A stretch of 36,588 nt of DNA from NCBI GenBank assembly GCA_003962985.1, contig RXKA01000176.1, positions 1 to 36,588 of the forward strand, in the 5' to 3' direction. The notes beneath the pieces were generated by a model. It worked only from the letters and a program-made list of their open reading frames with translations. It was not told the origin of the DNA and did no database searches. The first letter of the stretch is position 1. Each line of letters opens with the position of its first letter. The position numbers and the translations under genes are program-made. Positions 13,835 through 22,014 of the stretch are shown here, piece by piece. Source of the stretch: Pseudomonadota bacterium (GTDB lineage: Bacteria > Pseudomonadota > Gammaproteobacteria > Burkholderiales > UBA11063).

Positions 13835-15007
13835 CTAGATCTTTTTCTTTTTATCTTCTAGATATTTTTGTTCATTTATTTTAATACCTTGGGATTCCAT
13901 CATCTTTATAATCTGCTTATCTAATTCAGTTAATGTAATTGTCTCAGTAGCAGTTACTATAGGTTGCTCATACTTTGTATTAAGTTCAAAATCTGGAGTA
14001 GCATCTAGATAAGCTTTTAGTTTATCCATAGATAAACTTAATGCCCAAGTGCGCTGCCTAGGAAATAGTTTTTTTACTTTTCCAGTGATGAATTCATCAA
14101 CAAGTTTAGTTTTTTCTGAAAGTTCAATAGAGTTTTTCAGATCTAAAACTTCTTTTTCCAGAAGTTGTTTTTCTTCTGCAAGAGTTTTTACTATATCTAC
14201 TGAATTCTTATATGCAGTAAGTGTCATAACTTGTTCATCTAACTTTTCTTTACCAGTTAACTCTTTTAAAGTCTCTCTTAATGAAACTTCATCTCCATCT
14301 GGTTCTTGACTTTCATCATCTAGAAAAGCTGGATCTACTCTTTTCATATGTACTTTAACTTCATCAGCCAATTTCATCATATCTGAATGATGTGATTTAT
14401 ACATTTTTCGTAAGTCATCATCTTCAGATTCTAACATTGCTTTTGAAGAATGAACTGCATATGCCTTTAAGTACTTCTTAGCTAGCATTAAATGTTTCAT
14501 TTCTTCCATTGTTAATTTTTCTCCTAATTTTGAGTTTACAGTGTCATCTGCTTCTATAGATAGCATTTCTTCTAATTGTACTATTGGTTCTAAATTATCA
14601 GTAGCAGGTAGATTTGTTAAAGCACAATTTATTATTCTTATCACTTTTTTAAATTCATCTAATACGATTGCTGGTGATATATATAAATATTCCCTATTCG
14701 CAATCATATCTGCTGCTTTTGGTGTCCATTTTATATTTACAGCATATATCCCATCAACCTTTAATTCTAAATCAAACCATCCTGCTGCTTTACTTTGATC
14801 CTCATTCTGACCAGATACTACTCCATGACCATAATCAAAACATAGATACAATCCCCTACTCTGATACTTCTCCATTACCTTTAATGCAGAATCAGTATCT
14901 AAATAATACTCTCCTTTTAATGTCTCTGTTCTCCCAAATTTTATCAATAATATCTCCTTGGGAGGATCTGAACGTTCTATCACTACCGATTCACTAAGTC
15001 TTATCAT
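13835..15007 (-). CDS. Prohead protease with scaffold-like C-terminus (Mu gpI-like)
   Basis: 390 residues. The N-terminal ~150 match Mu-like I proteins: YLCFDYGHGVVSGQ, SKAAGWFDLELKVDGIYAV, IKWTPKAADMIANREYLYIS and PAIVLDEF. The middle and C-terminus are charged and helical (MEEMKHLMLAKKYLKAYAVH; LAEEKQLLEKEVLDLKNSIE), as expected of a fused or nested internal scaffold. In Mu the scaffold is made from an internal start in the same gene; a candidate here is the Met in KLTMEEMKHL. It is the first gene after element copy 3, which points the opposite way. Confidence 0.82.
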   Translation of the reverse strand: MIRLSESVVIERSDPPKEILLIKFGRTETLKGEYYLDTDSALKVMEKYQSRGLYLCFDYGHGVVSGQNEDQSKAAGWFDLELKVDGIYAVNIKWTPKAADMIANREYLYISPAIVLDEFKKVIRIINCALTNLPATDNLEPIVQLEEMLSIEADDTVNSKLGEKLTMEEMKHLMLAKKYLKAYAVHSSKAMLESEDDDLRKMYKSHHSDMMKLADEVKVHMKRVDPAFLDDESQEPDGDEVSLRETLKELTGKEKLDEQVMTLTAYKNSVDIVKTLAEEKQLLEKEVLDLKNSIELSEKTKLVDEFITGKVKKLFPRQRTWALSLSMDKLKAYLDATPDFELNTKYEQPIVTATETITLTELDKQIIKMMESQGIKINEQKYLEDKKKKI

Positions 15008-15066
15008 CTATTTCACTTCCTTTTTATTTACTCTATCTTACACTGTAGGTATATGTATTTCCCGAA

Positions 15067-15144
15067 AAGTGGACAAGGGGAAATTGATATATGGTGAGTG
15101 TATGTTACTCTTTTTCATTTCTCTATCTATATTAAACAGAGAGA
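15067..15144 (+). promoter_or_regulatory. Bipartite A/B element, copy 3 (points antisense to flanking genes)
   Basis: Box A at 15067 and box B at 15120-15144, 53 bases apart, followed by a purine tract (GAAGATAAGAGAGAAGAATA). Both neighbours are on the minus strand: the protease starts at 15007 and the histidine-rich protein ends at 15169. As a promoter it would therefore transcribe antisense to 15169-16116. No plus-strand gene follows. Confidence 0.6.
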
Positions 15145-15168
15145 GAAGATAAGAGAGAAGAATAGAGA

Positions 15169-16116
15169 TTACACTACAGTCATACAATTACTTCCTGGTG
15201 CAGAATTAAAATGTCCAGGTTGTTTTGTATATACCTCCTGCGCAGCAGTTATTAATTGAGCAATAGTTGTTGGTCCAACATATACAAGAGCATTTGTAGC
15301 ATCTGCACTATTATGATATGTAGTCGATCCTACATGAGCATTATGTTTTGTTTTATATTGGACTGCTAAATCAAAGATTCCTGCTGGATTTGTTATATTT
15401 GCAGCAGTAATTGTATTAAAGGTGTCATTAACTACATGTACACCAGCTTCAACAAAGTGCGCATTTATTTGTGCTTTACAATCATTTGCTAAATTAATCA
15501 TAGAATCATAATCTGTAGAAATAGCATTTGGTGCTGATATAATATTTACAGAGTCTGGTATTAAGTGTGGACTACCCATTACTGAAAATGCAAAGTGATT
15601 ATTTGCGTTTAATTTAATATCATTTAATGCAAATGCAATTGCTGTAAAAGAATCTAATGATAAATATCCACCAAGAACATTTGTTACATCTGCTGTAACA
15701 TGAACTCCACTTGCAGTTCCATCTGGTTTTAAATTTGCAATATGATTATTATAAGAGGTTTGAATTGCATAAGTTAATGTTTGTAGTGCTGATAGAATTT
15801 GTGCTACATAATAAGCACCATCATTCATAGTAGCAGTTACTACATTTACATTATCTACTAGTTTATGTGCATATATTAAAGATGCTCCTCCTCTTCCAAG
15901 ATGGTTGTTATTCCAGAGAGTTTTAGCATTTTGAAAAGTTGTGGTTGCTGTTGTAAGAGTTGTTGGACTCCCACCACTTAAAACTTGTATAGTCCCATCA
16001 ATTAATACATCTGGTCCATCATTATGAATTGACGAAGTACCATGTACTTGTTTGTGGGTAGAATTATGTGCATCTATCACATTTTGTATAACTGAATCTC
16101 CAACAATGTATGCCAT
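15169..16116 (-). CDS. Histidine-rich repeat protein between portal and protease
   Basis: 315 residues made of five or six degenerate units of about 45-50 residues. Each contains Asn/Ala-x-His, a short loop, His, a few residues, then Asp-x-x-Asn. Examples are AHNSTHKQVHGTSSIHNDG (16-34), NNHIANLKPDGTASGVHV (near 123), NANNHFAFSVMGSPHLIPDS, NAHFVEAGVHVVNDTFN and HNAHVGSTTYHNSADATN. Regular His/Asp spacing suggests metal binding. No family recognised. It occupies the place where Mu-like phages usually have the MuF/gp30 minor head protein, which I do not find elsewhere. A minor head protein or head appendage is possible; unproven. Confidence 0.65.
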   Translation of the reverse strand: MAYIVGDSVIQNVIDAHNSTHKQVHGTSSIHNDGPDVLIDGTIQVLSGGSPTTLTTATTTFQNAKTLWNNNHLGRGGASLIYAHKLVDNVNVVTATMNDGAYYVAQILSALQTLTYAIQTSYNNHIANLKPDGTASGVHVTADVTNVLGGYLSLDSFTAIAFALNDIKLNANNHFAFSVMGSPHLIPDSVNIISAPNAISTDYDSMINLANDCKAQINAHFVEAGVHVVNDTFNTITAANITNPAGIFDLAVQYKTKHNAHVGSTTYHNSADATNALVYVGPTTIAQLITAAQEVYTKQPGHFNSAPGSNCMTVV

Positions 16117-16171
16117 TTTTATTTTCCTTTTTATTAATAGTAAGCTTATTTTTTCTTTTAGAATAGTTTAC

Positions 16172-17608
16172 TTAAGTGAGCCAAGATATCTTTACTCCAC
16201 TTTTTAGTTCTTTACTAATTTTAGTATGAACTTGTTCAGTTAACATTGTTGTTGGAGTGTCATACTTAGTATTTAATGGTAATCTAAACTCTCTTGCTAT
16301 CTCTACTATATTTAACATATCTCCAAGTCCAGCAGTAGTTAACTTTTCTAAGGCATTTCCTAGATGTAATAATGATTGAGATCTAGACATTAGTGCATCA
16401 TTAAGCTGTTTTGTGTCTTCAGGTATTGTTGCATCCCAATGTGGTTGAGGAATTTGTACCGATGTATCAAAATTAAAATTATAAAATGGCATTATAAGTT
16501 GATGATAAACTGTCTTGTTTAGTAAATTTACATCAGCTTGTAGATATTCAAGCATAATATCTCTATGAATATTTGCTGCCGCATAACTACCTGATTTAAC
16601 CTCAGTTGTAAGATTTTGTCCTAGAATAGAAATAGCAATATCTACATCACACTTATCAATTAATAATTTGAACATTTCGGGAGAATGTTGTGTTGCTTCT
16701 AGTTGATTTAAATCAAATCCTGCTGGAAGCATAATTGGTGCTCCCATCCTCAATCTTTCTGTAATATCACTAATAAATTGAAAGATTTCTGGTTGTGCAG
16801 CATCTTCCATAGTTGTTGTTAATTTTCTAATTGGATTACCATATACTGCACTATTTGTTCTCCAGTCGTTCATTGCATATGTTCGTGCAAGATAACTAAA
16901 AGCTAATCTACGAATTGCTCCACTCATCCATGGTCTTTCATGATCTAATAGTTTAAATACCATCCATCTATAATCCCCACTATTTATCTCAACTGTAGAT
17001 TGATTAAATGTAAAAGCATTTATCATCCTAGTTCCAATATTGTAGTAAAGATTAGATGGATGCCAAACTGTTAATTGTGGAATAAAATAGTCATCAACAT
17101 TATCCCAATAGAGGTTTACTAAGGATACACCCATAAGGATAGTATTTCTCAGTACTTGTGCAGCTACTGAATCTAAGAACATATGATGCCAAGCTTGTTG
17201 TAGTATCTCTAATGCGCCAATATCTTGTGGAGTTGGTTCTTTATCGAACTTCCATTCAAATGGAAGACCAAGAACACCTAAGACTCTAGTATCTAAAACA
17301 GAAGAGATTCTAGGATCTCGAAGCATATTATCTGCAAGTTTTCCAGAGGTACTAAAGGTACCTCTTTCATGATTATCAAGAGCAGCAATCGCAGTTTGTA
17401 CACTCCATTGTGTCATTGGAGATATATAAAGATCTAATGTCTTATCTTTTACTTTATTAGAAAAAGATAATATCTCCTTATCAGTTGGTTTATTAACTGG
17501 TTTTTTCCTAGTTCTAGGAGGATCCTTTGGTTCTACAATTTTTGAAAGAGACTTCCCACCAACAGTTATATTATCTGTTGGGATTTTTGTTTGTTTTTTA
17601 GTTGCCAT
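16172..17608 (-). CDS. Portal protein (DUF935, Mu gp29-like)
   Basis: 478 residues. After a basic leader (KKQTKIPTDN ... PPRTRKKPVNKPTD), DUF935-type features appear: ISPMTQWSVQTAIAALDNHE, NMLRDPRISSVLDTRVLGVLGLPFEW (split by short segments) and FAYLART-like FSYLARTYAMNDWRTNSAVYGNPIR. Later comes QLEATQHSPEMFKLLIDKCD, then ISILGQNLTTEVKSGSYAAA, very like the GQTLT motif of gp29 proteins. It forms the dodecameric DNA gate of the head. It follows terminase by 38 bases and has an AAGAGGAAATAATAAATG start. Confidence 0.88.
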   Translation of the reverse strand: MATKKQTKIPTDNITVGGKSLSKIVEPKDPPRTRKKPVNKPTDKEILSFSNKVKDKTLDLYISPMTQWSVQTAIAALDNHERGTFSTSGKLADNMLRDPRISSVLDTRVLGVLGLPFEWKFDKEPTPQDIGALEILQQAWHHMFLDSVAAQVLRNTILMGVSLVNLYWDNVDDYFIPQLTVWHPSNLYYNIGTRMINAFTFNQSTVEINSGDYRWMVFKLLDHERPWMSGAIRRLAFSYLARTYAMNDWRTNSAVYGNPIRKLTTTMEDAAQPEIFQFISDITERLRMGAPIMLPAGFDLNQLEATQHSPEMFKLLIDKCDVDIAISILGQNLTTEVKSGSYAAANIHRDIMLEYLQADVNLLNKTVYHQLIMPFYNFNFDTSVQIPQPHWDATIPEDTKQLNDALMSRSQSLLHLGNALEKLTTAGLGDMLNIVEIAREFRLPLNTKYDTPTTMLTEQVHTKISKELKSGVKISWLT

Positions 17609-17646
17609 TTATTATTTCCTCTTATTTAGAATAACGTTCAATTTCA

Positions 17647-19140
17647 TTAATACATACTTCTGCTATCATAAAGGTTCTTATCCATCTTTTGATGGAAAAT
17701 TCTCATCATATCTAATGAATTAGATACTGCCAATGGAGCAGAAATTTTTGTAGTCAGTAGAATATATGCTCCAGTTAAAGCATCTACTGCATCATCATGA
17801 ATACCTCTACTTGGAAAATTAACCAACTGTTTAAGAAACTCATTCTTCCATGATCCATAAATAACACCTATTCTACCAGCTTTGACTACTGGAGATATAA
17901 TAGCTGCTCTAGCCAATTTAGAAGATGTTTCTTTGTTAGTAGTTTTTAAATCTATAACTACTCTAAATCCTTCTGCATGTAATGTTTTCTCATAATCATA
18001 TGCAATTTCTTTTCCTGAAGATCCACCTTCCTGCTCAATACCTACAATCACATTCTTTCCATCCCGTTTAGCTGTAGACATAATCAAGTCTTTTACTTTT
18101 GATACATCTACCTTCTCTAGTATACAATCTTCTATGATGTAAAAATTATCATGTGTTCTAGCTAGAAGTAATCCACAAGTGTAATCTCCTGTTTTAGTAG
18201 CTGCTTTATCCCAGTATCTAATACGAACCGCTTGAGTTCCTTTATAAACTTGAGTCTCTTTAAAATCCATCTCAGAGAAGTACATTCCAGCTTCTGCTCT
18301 TAATCCCCACTTGTGACCTAGTAGTTGTGCTCTAAGAACAGGATCACTAATCTTACCTAGAGTTTGAAGATTATCCTTCATAATATCGTCAACTTTAGTC
18401 TCTATACATACAAATTGCTCAGAAGATCCTTTTGGTTTTACATCTGTAACTACTCTCTTTAGATCTGGATCCTCTTCATCAATGTAAGTATATAATCTCT
18501 TCCCATATGGAACTTTAATAAGTGGATCTAGAGGAGTAATACAAGATTGGTACAACCAATACTTATATCTCTCTAATACCCAATCCTCACCAGTATCACC
18601 AGCATTAGTTGTACACCTAATTCTTAGTGGAAGTTTTCCTGATGCATCTCTTAAACGAGTAGAGATTAAGTCGAATTGCTTTTCAGTAAACTGTGTTAAT
18701 TCTTCAACACCTAAGAAATGTAATCTTGTATATCCCTTAAACTTAAGAGCATCATCTTCAGACTCTACTCCTCTAAACCAAATCTGTGCTCCACTAGAGA
18801 AGGTGAACTTACGTAAGGATCCATTGTAAACTACCTTTGAATCGAACTTTGTATACCACTCTAGAGCAGCATTAATAAGACCAGATTTCTCAAGCTGTGT
18901 AGCTTCTCTACGAATAATAACACCAACATAACTACCATTTTGTATTAGAAGATTCCCATTAGATTGTGGACCAAGACTAGATATGAGTAGAGCAACAGTT
19001 TTACCTGTCCCACCTGGACCAGTTAATAATGCTTCTTGTACATTATCAAAGTCTGCTTTCAGAAAGTCTAATTGAGCTTTACTTTTAACTATAAAATCAT
19101 TGTCCGTAATCTTATAACTATTTTTTTTGATTGGAGGCAT
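17647..19140 (-). CDS. Terminase large subunit (Mu gp28-like)
   Basis: 497 residues from ATG 19140, chosen because AGAAGG lies 7 bases upstream; an ATG at 19176 would overlap the previous gene and give 509. ATPase: Walker A GPGGTGKT (about 41-48) and Walker B FLGVEEL (about 142-148). Nuclease: RYWDKAATKTGDYTCGLLLA (from about 308) with the first Asp, IVGIEQEGG, and SRGIHDDAVDALTGAY near 444-459 with the Asp pair. This motor cuts and pumps DNA into the prohead. It is preceded by the small subunit and followed by the portal. Confidence 0.92.
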   Translation of the reverse strand: MPPIKKNSYKITDNDFIVKSKAQLDFLKADFDNVQEALLTGPGGTGKTVALLISSLGPQSNGNLLIQNGSYVGVIIRREATQLEKSGLINAALEWYTKFDSKVVYNGSLRKFTFSSGAQIWFRGVESEDDALKFKGYTRLHFLGVEELTQFTEKQFDLISTRLRDASGKLPLRIRCTTNAGDTGEDWVLERYKYWLYQSCITPLDPLIKVPYGKRLYTYIDEEDPDLKRVVTDVKPKGSSEQFVCIETKVDDIMKDNLQTLGKISDPVLRAQLLGHKWGLRAEAGMYFSEMDFKETQVYKGTQAVRIRYWDKAATKTGDYTCGLLLARTHDNFYIIEDCILEKVDVSKVKDLIMSTAKRDGKNVIVGIEQEGGSSGKEIAYDYEKTLHAEGFRVVIDLKTTNKETSSKLARAAIISPVVKAGRIGVIYGSWKNEFLKQLVNFPSRGIHDDAVDALTGAYILLTTKISAPLAVSNSLDMMRIFHQKMDKNLYDSRSMY

Positions 19141-19165
19141 TTGCAAACCTTCTTTTAGCATTAAG

Positions 19166-19678
19166 TTACATTTCATTCTCTAATGTTGTAGCAATAACAA
19201 TCTTTCCACCATTATCTCTTAGATCTACAGCAGTTGTATTTGTTTGTACTTTCTTTGGAGAAAGAGATAGTAATTTAATTTGTTGTTCTCTTTGTCTAGC
19301 AATTGCATCTGCAAGCTCAATTATTGATCTATCCGATCCATTCTTTTTTATACAATCATGAAATCTATTTAATAAAATACCAACTACATGCTCAATTTTT
19401 GCATGAAAGTCTTGAATCTCATCTTCTCTACTTGGATCAATTTTTATTGATCCAGCACGAACCATATTTGCTTTATAAGTACCTCCCATAAGTTTTGCAA
19501 CTGTTCGTTGTACTGTCATTCTATGAACATCACACTTGTTTTCCTTACAAATACGTTCGGCAGCATTTAATGCTTTTTCTGAAGATTGAGTTTTAGTAAA
19601 CTCTTTGGTATATGCTGCCATCATTTCTTCATGAAGTTCATCTGGAATTGATGTTCTCTTTTTTTGCTGTTTTTCCAT
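19166..19678 (-). CDS. Terminase small subunit candidate
   Basis: 170 residues, directly upstream of the large subunit. The basic start KQQKKRTSIPDELHEEMMAA is followed by a helical region with a likely DNA-binding HTH (SSEKALNAAERICKENKCDV, then HRMTVQRTVAKLM). A second helical segment (FHAKIEHVVGILLNRFHDC) could be for oligomerisation, and IELADAIARQREQQIKLLSL is a coiled-coil-like C-terminal region. Position and architecture match small terminase subunits that choose the packaging site; sequence similarity to Mu gp27 is not evident by eye. Confidence 0.7.
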   Translation of the reverse strand: MEKQQKKRTSIPDELHEEMMAAYTKEFTKTQSSEKALNAAERICKENKCDVHRMTVQRTVAKLMGGTYKANMVRAGSIKIDPSREDEIQDFHAKIEHVVGILLNRFHDCIKKNGSDRSIIELADAIARQREQQIKLLSLSPKKVQTNTTAVDLRDNGGKIVIATTLENEM

Positions 19679-19697
19679 TGTTTTACCTCTATGGTTA

Positions 19698-19865
19698 CTA
19701 TACTACATGAGCATAATTTATAAAATGTACTATTCTATACACTGATACTATTGATATTTTAAAAAATCTTGAAATTTCAACTAATTTCTTTCCTTCTAGA
19801 CGCATTTTTCTCATTAATCGTATTTGATCCTCTGTAAATCTTCTTTGTACTTCATATTTCTTCAT
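19698..19865 (-). CDS. Small helix-turn-helix protein
   Basis: 55 residues: KKYEVQRRFTEDQIRLMRKM, RLEGKKLVEISRFFKISIVS, VYRIV. The pattern 'FT-x2-Q-I-x4-x-x-x-EG-x3-x-EIS-x-FF-x-I-x3-S-VYRI' is that of Hin/resolvase-type or transposase-type HTH DNA-binding domains. No catalytic domain is attached. It lies between the 119-residue structural gene and terminase. A TTCTAGAA palindrome (19873-19880) sits just upstream. No strong ribosome site is visible, so expression may be low. A terminator separates it from the gene before. Confidence 0.6.
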   Translation of the reverse strand: MKKYEVQRRFTEDQIRLMRKMRLEGKKLVEISRFFKISIVSVYRIVHFINYAHVV

Positions 19866-19899
19866 AAGTTAATTCTAGAAACATTTAGCTATTTTGAAC

Positions 19900-19934
19900 A
19901 TAAAAAAAGCTACTGAGGTAGGTCAGTAGCTATT
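19900..19934 (-). terminator. Rho-independent terminator after the 119-residue gene
   Basis: Minus strand: TAGCTACTGA, loop CCTACC, TCAGTAGCT, then seven T's. The stem pairs 9-10 bases. It ends the unit beginning at 21047 and isolates the small HTH and terminase genes downstream. Confidence 0.85.
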
Positions 19935-19954
19935 GGTTGGAGGAATTAATTTAA

Positions 19955-20314
19955 TTAGTATGCTGGTGAGACTCTTGAGAGATAAACAGTTGCAACACCC
20001 ATACCATCTAAAAGGAAATTTAGTTGTGGTTTTAAACCAGCAGCATCTACAGTTGGAGCAACAATATAAGCATCTTTATCTGTCATAATAGTAGATACTC
20101 CAGCTTTTCCAGCAGTGGTAGGTGTTAAATCTGCTGCAACAGGAGCAGCACCATTTGCAGTAAAGAGCATGTGGCATTCTGCTAATGTTGATGCATTAAA
20201 ACATAAATAATAAGTAACACCTGGATCTAAGATGATGTTAGCAACATTATTTCCTGTTAGGGAGAGTCTCCAACCTTTTCCTAGATTATTGAAGTAGTAT
20301 GTAGAGTTTGTCAT
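19955..20314 (-). CDS. Small structural protein, head or fibre associated
   Basis: 119 residues, beta-rich: NNLGKGWRLSLTGNNVANII, LDPGVTYYLCFNASTLAECH, MLFTANGAAPVAADLTPTTA, then LLDGMGVATVYLSRVSPAY. No membrane segment and no enzyme motif. It starts 13 bases after the fibre-like gene at 20328 and ends at a strong terminator. The size and strand pattern suggest a small trimeric appendage or decoration protein. This is an inference from composition and neighbour. Confidence 0.55.
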   Translation of the reverse strand: MTNSTYYFNNLGKGWRLSLTGNNVANIILDPGVTYYLCFNASTLAECHMLFTANGAAPVAADLTPTTAGKAGVSTIMTDKDAYIVAPTVDAAGLKPQLNFLLDGMGVATVYLSRVSPAY

Positions 20315-20327
20315 TTTAATTTATTCC

Positions 20328-21047
20328 TTAGCTACGAGCTTGTAGTAAAAATCTATAGGTATTTGTTGATAGATTTGCCATGCTGGTTTGTTGTATTTGA
20401 TCATTAACTGAAATAATAGATTCAAAATCAGCTATATTTGAATTTAACATTGTTCCTGCACCAGTTACCCAACCAAGAATATCTACAACTACATCACCAA
20501 CTCTTGCACCTGGAAAAGGAACTGCACCTGGACCATTATTTCCATCCTCTTGTTGCCTCTTTAATATAAGAGGAATATCTGCAACATCTAGATTTCTAAA
20601 TGTTGGTAAACTTGGTGCTCCAGAAACTGGACCACATAAAACATAATTTGCTAAACTTCCAGATGTTGTTACTGTACCAGGAGTAATTAAATCCCATATT
20701 GCTGAACCAGCACTATTATCAACACACATCCATACTCTATCTGCTGTAGTATTAATCCAAACAGATCCAATTGAATAACCTGCTGCGCTATCTGCATTAA
20801 TTGATGGATCAACAGCAGCAGATAAATTTGCTAATCTGCGAAATACAACACCAGCAGCATTTCTATATAGAAAACCAGTAGTTCCACCAGTTACTCCAGT
20901 AACTACTACATCATTAAGAGCTGGATTTGGATAAGTACCAGTTAAATCACCACCAGCAGGACCAGAAGGTGGTCCACCTCCTCCACCACCACTAACATCT
21001 TGACCAAGTAACCCAGCTTCACTATAAAGATCATTTAAACTTGCCAT
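20328..21047 (-). CDS. Fibre/collar-like structural protein with GDLTGTYPNP motif
   Basis: 239 residues. The N-terminus has a poly-Gly linker (SGGGGGGPPSGPAG) followed by GGDLTGTYPNPALNDVVVTG, a motif widespread in phage fibre and neck-appendage proteins. The middle has GSVWINTTADRVWMCVDNSA and GSAIWDL, another common fibre module. The C-terminus (TSMANLSTNTYRFLLQARS) is beta-like. First gene after element copy 4. It is separated from the tail genes and next to terminase, so it may belong to the neck or head rather than the tail tip. Confidence 0.7.
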   Translation of the reverse strand: MASLNDLYSEAGLLGQDVSGGGGGGPPSGPAGGDLTGTYPNPALNDVVVTGVTGGTTGFLYRNAAGVVFRRLANLSAAVDPSINADSAAGYSIGSVWINTTADRVWMCVDNSAGSAIWDLITPGTVTTSGSLANYVLCGPVSGAPSLPTFRNLDVADIPLILKRQQEDGNNGPGAVPFPGARVGDVVVDILGWVTGAGTMLNSNIADFESIISVNDQIQQTSMANLSTNTYRFLLQARS

Positions 21048-21388
21048 TTATTTATTTCCTTTTAACTCATTGTACCTATGTCATCTATTAAACAATAGAT
21101 AGTTTTTTATTATACTTTTTTTTAAAAATGCTTTAAAGCATCCTGACCATCATACCATCTAGATGATCTTATTTTCTTCTATCTCTTATCTCTCTGTTTA
21201 ATATAGATACCAACTTCATTTATACTAGGAATAACACACACTTAATAGATTTCCTCTTGTCCAGTTTACTTATACCTACATGTAAGTTATAAAATAATAA
21301 ATAGGAAGAGGAATGAGAGGTGGTTGGAGAGGGTAAGGGTTTAGTATTAGGTAGGGTTAAAAAGTTTAACCTAGAGGAGTATAGGAGG
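21048..21388. other. Noncoding region with element copy 4, palindromes and a purine tract
   Basis: The 341 bases hold element copy 4 (21189-21266). In its probable leader toward 21047 there are two palindromes, ATGCTTTAAAGCAT (21128-21141) and CATCTAGATG (21156-21165). Beyond box A lies TACATGTA (21277-21284). From 21301 the plus strand is strongly purine-rich (AGGAAGAGGAATGAGAGGTG), ending in a weak hairpin at about 21353-21372 that might end the tail operon. No gene seen. Confidence 0.6.
21189..21266 (-). promoter_or_regulatory. Bipartite A/B element, copy 4 (reads toward 21047 gene)
   Basis: Box A variant AACTGGACAAG begins at 21266 and box B at 21213, 53 bases apart on the minus strand. 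Box B here starts TTGGTATCTATATT, so its left arm is changed and the inverted-repeat character is lost, while CTATATTAAACAGAGAGA is kept. TACATGTA lies 11 bases beyond box A, the same spacing as in copy 6. Confidence 0.65.
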
Positions 21389-21991
21389 TTATTTTATTGG
21401 TTTAGGACCAGTAACGATATTACTTTGTGAAGGAGGAGCGGGAGGGGATTGTGGTGTAAATGTAGAACCTTCTGCGAAGGAGGTACCTGGATCTACTTTT
21501 TTAGTAGAGGTTGGTTTTACATTTCTAACTTCAATACATTTAAAAGTGGTTTGAATAAATCCTGGTCTTTGTACAGTTGGACCTTCTATATCTTCAATAT
21601 AAATTGAGTTTATACCGCGCATTTGTAGAGCTGGATGGTTTACAGCAAAACCTGTAAGTGTAGTTGATGAGCCAGATCTTGATTTTGAGGTAACTTTTAC
21701 TCCTAATTGTGTATCAAAAAATTTTAATATTTCTTCTAACGAGTCCATTTGTGATTGGAATGCAATAGTATTAATAATTGAAATTTTTGCTAATTCTAAA
21801 CCACTATCTTTAATAGTCGCATAATTTTGGTTTTTAGGACTTTTAACAATACCTTTTCTTGCACGAGTTACTTGTACAGTAGATATACCAGGGAGTGTAA
21901 ATTGTCCTAATTGTACAATATCCCAAGGAGTTCTTGGTATTGTAGGATCTAAAGTGTCTGTTTGTCCAACGACAAAGGGAAATGTAGCCAT
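21389..21991 (-). CDS. Tail protein after the tape measure (hub adaptor / gp43-N-like candidate)
   Basis: 200 residues. TPWDIVQLGQFTLPGISTVQ and TRARKGIVKSPKNQNYATIK, then DSGLELAKISIINTIAFQSQ, resemble tail proteins that join tape measure and baseplate hub (Mu gp43/P2 D-region or DNA-circularisation-like proteins). The position directly after the tape measure agrees. The C-terminus is a Pro/Ser/Thr-rich tail (TFTPQSPPAPPSQSN). The gene starts 24 bases after the tape-measure stop with an AAAGAAAGAGAGAATG site. Precise family not proven. Confidence 0.6.
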   Translation of the reverse strand: MATFPFVVGQTDTLDPTIPRTPWDIVQLGQFTLPGISTVQVTRARKGIVKSPKNQNYATIKDSGLELAKISIINTIAFQSQMDSLEEILKFFDTQLGVKVTSKSRSGSSTTLTGFAVNHPALQMRGINSIYIEDIEGPTVQRPGFIQTTFKCIEVRNVKPTSTKKVDPGTSFAEGSTFTPQSPPAPPSQSNIVTGPKPIK

Positions 21992-22014
21992 TAGTTCATT
22001 CTCTCTTTCTTTAT

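Noticed and set aside
14668-14997. 109-codon plus-strand frame inside the protease gene
   Set aside because: Antisense of a well-supported Mu I-like protease; composition typical of a shadow frame.
15067-15077. Reverse of box A (TTGTCC) as a -35 box for the protease operon
   Set aside because: Copy 3 has TATACC 17 bases further on, but the other copies lack a consistent -10 at that distance.
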